Source of the DNA: Nocardia vinacea
GTDB taxonomy: Bacteria; Actinomycetota; Actinomycetes; Mycobacteriales; Mycobacteriaceae
Assembly (NCBI RefSeq): GCF_035920345.1
Contig: NZ_CP109149.1
Location: 434,001-498,000, forward strand
Reading direction: 5' to 3'
DNA length: 64,000 bases
The translations under genes were made by a program, and so were the position numbers. This document shows positions 32,671 through 40,651 of this stretch, in pieces (position 1 is the first letter of the stretch; the number at the start of each line of letters is the position of its first letter). The notes under the pieces were generated by a model. It worked only from the letters and a program-made list of their open reading frames with translations, did not search any database and was not told where the DNA came from.

Positions 32671-34362
32671 TCAGTGTTCGAGTACGTAACTTCCCGGCGC
32701 GGAATCCATTGGTGGCAGATCGGGCGTTCCCAGTAATTGCGGCGCGTCCCGCTCCGGACCGCTACGTTCGGCCAGCCATTCGACGAAATTCGGCCACCAA
32801 GAGCCCGAATTCTTGGCGGTGCCGTCCAGCCATGCCCCCGGATCGGCCTCGTCGACCGCACCGATCCGGTAGGAGGCCTTGGGATTTCCCGGCGGGTTGA
32901 CCAGCGCGGCGATATGTCCGCTGGTGGAGAGCGCGAACTGCAGATCCTTGCTGCCGAGCAGCCGGGCGCTGCGGTAGCAAGCCTGCCAGGGCGAGATGTG
33001 GTCGGCGATCCCGGCGACCATATAGGTATCGACAGTGATCTGGGACAGGTCGACCGGAGTGCCGAGCATGCTCACTTGATCCGGCGTGGTCAGCGAATTG
33101 TGCACGCCCATCAAGACCATCTCGCGGTGCAGCGTGGCCGTCATCCGGGTGGTGTCGGCATTCCAGAACAGCACGTCGAAGGGTGCGGGCGCGCGTCCCT
33201 GCAGATAATTGTTGACCCAGTACCGCCAGACCAGATCGTTCGGCCGCAGCCAGGCGAACACCTCGGCCAGCACACGCCCGTCGAGGTAGCCCTTCTTGGC
33301 CGACAGTGCGATCGCGATATTCGCGGCCTCCTCGTCGATTGCGGCCGCCGCGAAGCCCGCATGACTCTGATCGAGCACGGTCACCATGAGTGTCAGACCG
33401 GCCAGCCGATCGCCCTGGTCGATCGCGGTCAGATGGGCCGCGGTCATCGCGGCGATGATGCCGCCCGAACACGAGGCCTGCAAATGGGTGCGATCGGAGC
33501 CGGTGATCCGCTCAACCGCGTCGAGCGCGTCGATGATCGCCTGCCCGTACTCGTCGAAGCCCCAATCTCGCTGGCGGGCAGTCGGATTGCGCCAGGATAT
33601 GGCGAATACCTGTTGGCCCTGGCGGACGAAGTACTCGATCATGCTGCGGTCCGGGGCGATATCTATGATGTAGAACTTGTTGATCACCGGCGGCACCATC
33701 AGCAGCGGTACCGTGCGCACCTGCTCGGTCTGCGGCGCGTACTGGATCAGCTCGAACATCTCGGTGCGCAGCACCACCGACCCCGGTGTGGTCGCGACGG
33801 ATTCGCCGATGGTGAAGGCATCAGCATCGACCATCGACGGCACCCGCGGCGCGGCGGACATATCGGAGACGAAGTGCCGTAATCCGCGCACCGCGCTCGC
33901 ACCGCCGCTGTCCACCAACGCTTTCCATGCGACCGGGCTCAGCAGCGGGTTATTGCTCGGCGAGACGCCATCCATCACGTTATCCAGGACGAAGCGCATC
34001 CATTCGGCATCGCGCCAATCCAGGTGCGCGTCGGCGAACAGGGCGTCGACGGTGTCGGTGGCGGCCAGATATGCCTGCATGGATCGCTTGAACAGCGGAT
34101 TGCCCCGCCATGCCGGATCGTCGAAGCGCCGGTCGCCCTTCGCCGGTACTCGATCCGAGTGTCCGCGGGCGATCGTCACCAACTCCTGGCCCAACGTGCC
34201 GACCCGACCCGCGACCGTCTGCGGCTGTTTGGCCAGGCTCAACGCCAGCCTGGTCCAGGATGTATTCGGCAGCATGCGTCGGCCGACGCCGATGGCCGAA
34301 CCGGTCAGCAGCAGCTCCAGCGGAGCCGCGAGTTCGTCGGCGGCGTCAACGGTCGTTGTCAT
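32671..34362 (-). CDS. phaC: Poly(3-hydroxyalkanoate) synthase
   Basis: A 563-residue PHA synthase that polymerises hydroxyacyl-CoA at granule surfaces. The catalytic cysteine C298 lies in 'LQASCSGGIIAA' (lipase-box-like, first Gly replaced), the aspartate in 'VAGIADHISPWQACYRSARLL' and the histidine in 'LSTSGHIAALVNPPGNPKASY'. 'VPPVINKFYIIDIAPDRSMIEYFVRQGQQVFAISWRNP' is strongly diagnostic. Size and motifs are nearest the class I/II single-subunit enzymes. ATG 34362 follows 'caaggagttccacc'. It is followed by phaZ and lies downstream of a PucR-type regulator on the same strand (253 bp gap). Confidence 0.92.
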   Translation of the reverse strand: MTTTVDAADELAAPLELLLTGSAIGVGRRMLPNTSWTRLALSLAKQPQTVAGRVGTLGQELVTIARGHSDRVPAKGDRRFDDPAWRGNPLFKRSMQAYLAATDTVDALFADAHLDWRDAEWMRFVLDNVMDGVSPSNNPLLSPVAWKALVDSGGASAVRGLRHFVSDMSAAPRVPSMVDADAFTIGESVATTPGSVVLRTEMFELIQYAPQTEQVRTVPLLMVPPVINKFYIIDIAPDRSMIEYFVRQGQQVFAISWRNPTARQRDWGFDEYGQAIIDALDAVERITGSDRTHLQASCSGGIIAAMTAAHLTAIDQGDRLAGLTLMVTVLDQSHAGFAAAAIDEEAANIAIALSAKKGYLDGRVLAEVFAWLRPNDLVWRYWVNNYLQGRAPAPFDVLFWNADTTRMTATLHREMVLMGVHNSLTTPDQVSMLGTPVDLSQITVDTYMVAGIADHISPWQACYRSARLLGSKDLQFALSTSGHIAALVNPPGNPKASYRIGAVDEADPGAWLDGTAKNSGSWWPNFVEWLAERSGPERDAPQLLGTPDLPPMDSAPGSYVLEH

Positions 34363-34615
34363 GGTGGAACTCCTTGAAATAGGGTCGGCTGGCCTCGATA
34401 GCGGGCCGGTGTGCCGAGGTATGCGGCGTCGTCGACGCGCGGTACGACCTTCGATGCCGCTGACCACGCTGTCCGTCGGCATCGGATCGTCGGTGTAGCG
34501 CCTGCTTCGTTGCTGATGCGCCGCATCGTCATGTGATGTGAGAACGGTAGATCCGATCGGCGGGCGCGCCATTGCCCCGAAGCAACGAAGTCTGCGCGCG
34601 GGTTTGTCGCCGCGG

Positions 34616-36031
34616 TCAGTCCGTATTCGGCCGCAGCACCGCCGCGCCATACCAGTGGCAGATGAGCAGCGCCAGCTCAACGTCCAACCGGTCGTCGGTG
34701 ATCGGCCGCCCACGCCGCGAAACCGCCCGCCCGACCCGGTATTTCACCGAGTTGAAATGTAGATCGAGCTCCGCGGCAGCCGCCTTGTAGCTGGATCCGG
34801 TGCGCAGGAACACCCGCAGCGTCTCGCGCAGCCGGGCATCGTTCTCGTTGTCGGCGGCCAATTCGCCGAGCACCTCGGCCACCCATTCGCCGACCTCCGC
34901 GCCGCCGCCGAGCAGCGCTGCGGCCGACAGCCCCGGATCGCTCGCCGCGATGATCCTCGGTTCGACGCCACCGCGGGCGAGCGCGACCGAGCGTGCGCGT
35001 AGCGCATCCCGATGGGACCGGCGGAAGCCGGATACACCCTGTCCCATGATGCCGATCGCCAACTGCGGTGCGTCCGGCCGCTTGCTCGCGAAATCACGCA
35101 CCTTGGCCACCGCATCGGACTGCTCGGACCGATATGGCAGCCAGGCCCATGCGGTCATCCGGTCGGCGGCCCCGATCAGTGGCGCGGCCGCGGTGCCGAC
35201 CGCCTCGGCAAGCTCACGGACGAAGCGTTGCAGCCGGGTCAGCTCGTCACCGCTCGCGTCGGTGTCGGGATACCAGAGGATCAGCGCCAAGTGATGCCAG
35301 TGCAGCGGGTAGCGGATGGATTCGGTCGCGGCATCGATATCGACCGGCTTCTTCCCGGCCAACACCTCACGTACGCGCAGTGCGCGGGCGCTGTTGCGGC
35401 TCTCCAACCATTGCTCGCGCTCGGTCTCGTACACCGCGACGACCTGCTGGGTGATCCAGTCGATGTACTCGAACAGCGTCGTGGTGATCGCCTCCACCAC
35501 GGTCATCCGATCCGCTGGCGCGATATCGGCCGCCCGCAATTCGGCGAAGACGAGCTCGGTCATCCGCCGCTGGCCGACCCGATAGGCGCGCACCAGGGCA
35601 TTGACCGGAACTCCGTGCTGGGCAAGGCGTCTGGCGTATTCGATGGCGGCCGTGGGAGCGTTGGCCCGAGCCACGGGAATATCGTGCTGCAGCGCGTGCA
35701 GGACTGTGTCGACATTGCCTTCCACGCTGGCGCCGAGCAGTTCTATGGTGCGGGCGTCGCCGCGTAATTCGGGGATATCGTCCTCGAGGCCGCGCCGGAG
35801 GATCGCGCTGATATCCGTCACCCGCTCGTTCATGCGGGCGGCGATCCCCGCGACATAGCGGCTCACATCGGCATCACCGTCGCGACGAAAAGTCGTCACT
35901 CCCCAACGGTAGTACTCGGCGATTGCCGCGCGGGAAATTGCCGGGTTGTCCTCCGGGGACAACGCCGGCGGTGAACTTCGTCGATGCACGAGGGTTTCAC
36001 GGGGCCGCCCGATTTCTACCGTTATCGGCAT
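34616..36031 (-). CDS. PucR/CdaR-type transcriptional regulator
   Basis: About 471 residues. A GGDEF-like degenerate middle region and the C-terminal PucR helix-turn-helix are clear: 'LRETLRVFLRTGSSYKAAAAELDLHFNSVKYRVGRAVSRRGRPI' with 'LDVELALLICHWYGA' after it. The N-terminal half ('ITQQVVAVYETEREQWLESRNSARALRVREVLAGK') matches the RsbRD/CdaR-like sensor of actinobacterial PucR proteins. ATG 36031 is taken; GTG/ATG codons upstream run into the divergent DUF3556 remnant. Likely targets are the phaC-phaZ operon and the broken DUF3556 gene. Confidence 0.82.
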   Translation of the reverse strand: MPITVEIGRPRETLVHRRSSPPALSPEDNPAISRAAIAEYYRWGVTTFRRDGDADVSRYVAGIAARMNERVTDISAILRRGLEDDIPELRGDARTIELLGASVEGNVDTVLHALQHDIPVARANAPTAAIEYARRLAQHGVPVNALVRAYRVGQRRMTELVFAELRAADIAPADRMTVVEAITTTLFEYIDWITQQVVAVYETEREQWLESRNSARALRVREVLAGKKPVDIDAATESIRYPLHWHHLALILWYPDTDASGDELTRLQRFVRELAEAVGTAAAPLIGAADRMTAWAWLPYRSEQSDAVAKVRDFASKRPDAPQLAIGIMGQGVSGFRRSHRDALRARSVALARGGVEPRIIAASDPGLSAAALLGGGAEVGEWVAEVLGELAADNENDARLRETLRVFLRTGSSYKAAAAELDLHFNSVKYRVGRAVSRRGRPITDDRLDVELALLICHWYGAAVLRPNTD

Positions 36032-36060
36032 CCCGCACACCCATTCACCAGGACCGCTCA

Positions 36061-36415
36061 TGAACCTCCGGACACGGCTTCGGTCACCGCGGATGGTGCA
36101 TACCATCTACATTCTCAAATTGCTCGTCCTTTATGCGCTCGCCGGCATCGTCGTCGCCACGGGGACCTCCGATCTCCCGGCCTTCTGGCATGTCTCGCAA
36201 TGGTGGGACCAGCCGATCGTTTATCAGAAGTTCGTGTTGTGGATGGTGCTGCTGGAGACCATCGGCATCGCTGGTTCATGGGGGCCGTTGGCGGGCAAAG
36301 TAAAGCCCATGACCGGCGGCATCCTGTTCTGGGCCCGGCCGGGCACCATCCGGCTACTGCCGTGGAAGTGGGGCCCCGGCACCGCGGGCGACCGGCGCAC
36401 CTGGTTCGATGCCGC
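36061..36415 (+). pseudogene. DUF3556 gene fragment
   Basis: The frame encodes 'MVHTIYILKLLVLYALAGIV', 'FWHVSQWWDQPIVYQKFVLW' and 'AGKVKPMTGGILFWARPGTI' up to 'GDRRTWFDAA', an internal part of DUF3556 membrane proteins (normally more than 500 residues). The first 40 or so residues are out of frame: 'ggcttcgg' just upstream would code the usual GFG if one base were restored. The 3' end is lost where it meets the AMP-ligase remnant. Confidence 0.7.
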
Positions 36416-36479
36416 GGGGTCTACACAATGCATCTGGGCGAACAGTCCGAATCCGATGATGCTGGAGCAAGCGTCGGTT

Positions 36480-37433
36480 GATCGGTCCGAATCAGCTGGC
36501 CCGGCAAGAGTATTCCGACGGTGTCCATCTTGCGGGCGTCGGTGACCAGTATGAGCGTGCGCGCACGGGAACTTCGGAGACGTAGCCATCGATGATCGGT
36601 ATTCCGTAGCGGCGTTCGAATTTGGTCAGCAGTTCGATGTCGGCCGGAGCAGCGCCGCAGATGGCGAATCGTACCGATGAGGTGTTCGGCCGGATTTGGG
36701 CGGGCAGATCCGATAGCAGTGCATACATGGTCGGGACTGCGGAGATGTATGTGGCACGGCTGCGCTCGATCCGGTCGAAGAACCTCTTCGGGCTGAAGGC
36801 CACAGTTGCGCGGCCACCGGCGAGCAGCGGTGACACGATGCCGACCACGATGCTGTTGACGTGGAACAGCGGCAGGTTCAGCAGGCTGTGGTCGGCTTCG
36901 GTGAGTTCGAACGCCTCGATCACTATCGAGCACATGGCGTTGAGGTTGGCGTGGTCGACGGTCACGCTGTTGGGTTTGCCTGTGGTGCCGTTGGTACAGA
37001 TGAGCAGCGCCAGTGTGTCGTTGCGAGGTCGCGCGGGTTCGGCGACATCGGGATCTGCGGTGGTGAGATCGTCGGCGGATATAACGGCGCGGACCGGAGC
37101 GTCTGAGGCGGATGGCTGCGCGGTGATCAGGACCTTGGCACCCGTGTCGGTTAACTGGCAGTCGGCGTCTGCGGCGGTCAGCGACGGGTCGATAGGGGTG
37201 GCCGTAGCACCCACACGCCAGGTAGCGAACAGGGATACGACAAAGGCGGCCGTGTTGGGCAACATGATCGCAACCACGTCGCCGCCTGAGACTCCGGCGG
37301 CGCGCAGGGTAGCTGCGGCACGCCGCACAGAGTCGAGGAATCTTGTGTTGTTCAGGTCGGTGCTGTCGTCGGCCACGGCGGGTGCGTCCGGCGCGGCGGC
37401 GGCACGACGGTCCGGAAGAGTCGAAAGGTTCAT
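36480..37433 (-). pseudogene. Truncated, frameshifted AMP-dependent acyl-CoA ligase
   Basis: From ATG 37433 ('aaggaccgctt' upstream) the frame reads as an ANL-superfamily ligase: 'AGVSGGDVVAIMLPNTAAFV', 'LLICTNGTTGKPNSVTVDHA' (A3 loop), 'LPLFHVNSIVVGIVSPLLAG', 'FAICGAAPADIELLTKFERR' and 'IPIIDGY'. At the expected 'GYGLSE' motif the frame shifts; the other frame goes on with 'RKMDTVGILLPGQLIRTD' and then ends. The C-terminal lysine domain (about 200 residues) is missing. It abuts the truncated DUF3556 gene tail to tail. Confidence 0.78.
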
Positions 37434-37966
37434 AAGCGGTCCTTATCAGGGGTACGGGGATTGACGACAACGGTAGAAAGCACGCCGCCGCTCGGCACCG
37501 TCGCGCATGAACGAAATTCACCGCGGGCATTGTCACCGGAGGACAATTCCGACTCGCAATGCGCCGCCGTAGTAACCGGGATTTAACGAGCGTTCCTGCG
37601 TTGGCCGAAGAATCTCTCCGAATAGACCGGTTCACCGAAACCGAGATCCGCACGCGTCCATGCCCCACGGAGCCGAATGAAGCCTGCCCAGACGCTGATC
37701 AGGCCGCAGGTACTCCTGCGCTTTCTGACCACATGCCGGGCATTCTGCGATGCCGCCTTGGCCGCGGCAAGCACGGACGAACTCGATGCAAATCAGCCGC
37801 GAAGAGGCAGTCTCGACTACCTGAGGTATTGTTGGCTCGTCTCATGCACTTCCGGCATGGCGCTTAGCGTGGGCCGGTTCGAGCAGCGACGAGGCCCGGG
37901 TTTGCCACACAACTGAAACACACCAGTTCAGCACCCGAACCCTGCTCCTCGAGCGACAAACAGGAC
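37434..37966. other. Intergenic region
   Basis: About 530 bp. It contains short frames without recognisable domains. The start of the AMP-ligase remnant and the gene at 37967 face away from each other, so two promoters are expected here, but I cannot assign them. Confidence 0.4.
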
Positions 37967-38506
37967 ATGTCGTACTTCGATATCGCGGGCTACCAACCGC
38001 AGTGGCTCAGCAGCTGCCGCGCGATCGCCGCCGCTCATGGTCGGCGACTCCAGACGCTGGTCGGGCGCAACCTCCACCACGGGTGGCTCATCTGGGACCG
38101 CGACGACGACGAGTGGTTCGCCGACGGCCCGGTTCTGTTGGACTTCGACGGCGAGCAGGTGGAGCTCAATCACCAGAAGTTCGCCGATCTTTCCATCACC
38201 TGGAACACCATCGACCCCATCGGGCAGGCCACCTGGTCGAACGGCGATGACGACGACCCGGATGTCCATACCTTCCATTTGGGCTGGCGGCATGACACCC
38301 GCCCCGAGTTGGCGGCCCTTGAAGGCCGGCAACTACGGGCGATCGAGTTGCTCGAGTGGACCGGGAGCGACGTTGCCAACGGCATGGTCGCGGTCAGTTT
38401 CATCTTCGCCGATGACCGGGTGACGATCAGCAACGGATTGGACGAAAACCTGCTGGAATTCGGCGCGCCACCAGCCGGATATCGCAGCCATCAGTTGCAC
38501 AACTGA
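37967..38506 (+). CDS. Hypothetical protein, possible immunity-like
   Basis: A 179-residue acidic soluble protein without signal or membrane segment ('YQPQWLSSCRAIAAAHGRRL', 'WLIWDRDDDEWFADGPVLLD', 'FHLGWRHDTRPELAALEGRQ', 'FIFADDRVTISNGLDENLLE'). Repeated Trp/Asp-rich strands recall small immunity or SUKH-like proteins, but I do not recognise a family. The gene stands alone, and its last codons form a 16-bp palindrome (38491-38506) that may terminate transcription. Confidence 0.55.
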   Translation: MSYFDIAGYQPQWLSSCRAIAAAHGRRLQTLVGRNLHHGWLIWDRDDDEWFADGPVLLDFDGEQVELNHQKFADLSITWNTIDPIGQATWSNGDDDDPDVHTFHLGWRHDTRPELAALEGRQLRAIELLEWTGSDVANGMVAVSFIFADDRVTISNGLDENLLEFGAPPAGYRSHQLHN

Positions 38507-38811
38507 CACCGGCAGCCACGACATCGAACTCCAAGACGAACCGAGCCTCTACATGCCTCTCCAGCCACGGAGACTTGCCTCAGATAAATGAGACACGCTG
38601 CAGGACTGCGAGTCTCATACCTGAGGCGCTACAGGTCAACGCCCACACACTGAACCGTCGGGTTCGGGGCCGCTTGCTTTCTTGGGGAAGACGGTTTCCA
38701 TCATGGCGGAGGTACACGGGCTGTAGTCGTTGGCCACTTTTGCTTCCCTGTTGCTACCCCCGTGGGATCGCCGTCCCCATGCAGGGCGGCTGTTCGCTTG
38801 CCGCTCAGGTC
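38507..38811. other. Intergenic region
   Basis: About 305 bp with no gene I can support. It leads into a recombinase-like remnant, so it may be old mobile-element DNA. Confidence 0.35.
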
Positions 38812-38985
38812 GACCTGAACGCGATCCTGAAGCCGATACGCATGACACAGACAGAAATGAACAAGCTCATCGACTCGGTAGGAGCATCCGAGCCGTACTC
38901 GCCGCCGACAACCCGCCAGACAAGGCGATGCTGTACAAGGCGCAATTGCGGGATGTACGGGAAACCTTGCGGTGCAAGCGATTAG
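38812..38985 (+). pseudogene. Remnant of a serine recombinase C-terminus
   Basis: One frame reads 'LKPIRMTQTEMNKLIDSVG', and the next, after a one-base slip near 38880, reads 'IRAVLAADNPPDKAMLYKAQL'. Large serine recombinases end with the same order ('...l..lv..lG.l..vLa.AdP.dka.lY..LGL.l.Y'). Only about 50 codons remain and no catalytic domain is present. Assignment is tentative. Confidence 0.4.
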
Positions 38986-39893
38986 TTGCGTGCGGCGTTG
39001 ATCAGCTGATGGCGAAGCCAGGTCAGGGGGGTGGCGCCGTCGGGGCCGATCGCGTAGTGAGGGTAGCTCTGGTGGATCCCTGACTTCAGGAAATCGTCGA
39101 TTTGTTGTTTGCGTTGTTCGTAGGCGGAGTTGTTGAGCTGGTCGTGGAGCAGGCCGAGACCGCCTGCGGCGAGGGCGTCGTCGATGAGGTTGCCCGCCTG
39201 CTGCTGATAGGTACCGATCTGGGTGGGGTCGGGATTGGAGATCTGGGCGAAGAATCCGGCGATGCGAGCGGCGAAGTCGCCATCGGGGGTTGCGCAGTAC
39301 AGATCTCCTGCGGCGCAGAAGGTGTAGGTCTTGGGGGTGAGCCAGCCGAAACCGCCCAGGCGTGGACCACCGGCGCCGGCGCCCACGACGGGCGGGCCGA
39401 TCAGGTTGTCGGTGGGGGAGCGGCGGGGGTCGGATATCAGCCCGACCAATGCCACGCGGTCCGGTGTTACGACACCGAGCCCGGTGCCGATCTCGGCAGC
39501 GAGATCACCGGCGGCGTCGGCGCCCTGGCTGTAGCCCAGTAGCGCGAATCGTGTTGCGCCACAGCGCTGTGCCATCGCGCTGACCAGGCCGCGGGCGTTG
39601 TCGAGGGCTTCGCGTTTGGAGCGGCCGTACACCTCGCCTTCCCAAGGGAACGCGGTCGCGGTGTAAGCGACGTAGTCGGTCTGGACGTCGCCTGGCAAGC
39701 CGGCGGCGACGGCGGCGAGCATCCCTTGGCCCGGGTCGGACTTCGAGGTTTCCCATGTGCCCGGCACGGCCACGACATACATGTCGGGGCACTGCTGCGG
39801 GGCTGCTTGTGCGGTTGAGGCCACGCCGACCGGAAGGGCGGCGGTCACTAGTGCAGCCGCGCACGCGGCGATGTTCTTCCATCGAGAAAACAT
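38982..39893 (-). CDS. Secreted cutinase-family esterase
   Basis: A 303-residue exported hydrolase. The signal peptide 'WKNIAACAAALVTAALPVGV' ends near 'STAQAAPQQ', followed by the cutinase pattern 'CPDMYVVAVPGTWET', the nucleophile elbow 'LLGYSQGADAAGDLAAEI', 'LISDPRRSPTDNLIG', 'YTFCAAGDLYCATPDGD' (disulfide and catalytic Asp) and a histidine in 'SYPHYAIGPDG'. Mycolata carry several such enzymes that cleave lipid esters or polyesters. ATG 39893 begins the signal peptide; longer frames upstream lack one. Confidence 0.88.
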   Translation of the reverse strand: MFSRWKNIAACAAALVTAALPVGVASTAQAAPQQCPDMYVVAVPGTWETSKSDPGQGMLAAVAAGLPGDVQTDYVAYTATAFPWEGEVYGRSKREALDNARGLVSAMAQRCGATRFALLGYSQGADAAGDLAAEIGTGLGVVTPDRVALVGLISDPRRSPTDNLIGPPVVGAGAGGPRLGGFGWLTPKTYTFCAAGDLYCATPDGDFAARIAGFFAQISNPDPTQIGTYQQQAGNLIDDALAAGGLGLLHDQLNNSAYEQRKQQIDDFLKSGIHQSYPHYAIGPDGATPLTWLRHQLINAARN

Positions 39894-40600
39894 CGTGTAC
39901 TCCCGGGGTTTCACGGTGGAGCGCATTGTCCGATCGGCGAAGGTTACTTCGAGAGTGTAAATGGCGTGTGGGGATAGCGCTGGGGTAGTTGGGCAGCGCA
40001 CTGGTAATGGGCCGGCGGTGCTCGCGACGGGCGCAGGCAGAGCGGTGACCTGTTGTCCGCCGAGCGCAATATGCCCGCTGGTCGGGCCGGTTGTACACAG
40101 TGCCAGGGACCAGCACGGCGGTTCAGCGCGGGCAACCCCGACCTGGCAGGGCCGGCGACCGTGGGCCCGGCGAGGAGATCGTTGTGGTGCGCGTAGCCAG
40201 CGCAGCCGCAGCGCTACGCCGGTGGGTGCGGATGCGGTTGCCTCGTCCGAATCTTTTCGAAAAGCTGAACCGATCGGCCGCGACTGCCGAGACGGTGCGC
40301 CGAGGGCCGGCTCACGTCGAATCCTGGTGGGCCGGAGCCGATTCAGCATTGTGACGGGCTCGCCTGACTGTGGCGTCGGATGTCGTGGACCCGAGCACCC
40401 CCGGGGTTGTTGTCGATTCCACACCTCGGCCATCTCGGTGATCTGGGTCGTGAGCGCTGGCACGCCGAGCATTCTGGACCCGCGCGAGTAACCCGTGCTC
40501 GATGGCCACCGCTCAACAATGCGGTGACCACCCTGGTTACATCACGACCCGGGATTCGACTCTGTCGGCGATACGCTGAGCATTAGCGAAAGGTAAGCGC
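39894..40600. other. Long intergenic region
   Basis: About 700 bp between the divergent cutinase and kinase genes. Open frames cross it on both strands, but none has a domain or convincing start. It must hold both promoters; I see no clear operator. Confidence 0.4.
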
Positions 40601-40651
40601 ATGTTGCCTAGTGACCGAAGACGCGTCGGTGGGACAGTGCTCGGCCGATGA
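40601..40651 (+). CDS. Leader ORF coupled to the PknK-like gene
   Basis: A 16-codon frame, 'MLPSDRRRVGGTVLGR', has its own ribosome-binding site ('gaaaggtaagcgc') and stops at TGA 40649-40651, overlapping the kinase ATG (ATGA). The kinase gene has no strong site of its own, so translation of the leader probably delivers ribosomes to it. Confidence 0.45.
   Translation: MLPSDRRRVGGTVLGR

Noticed and set aside
32737..33882. 381-codon plus-strand frame across phaC
   Set aside because: Antisense to strongly conserved PHA synthase sequence; no recognisable domain.
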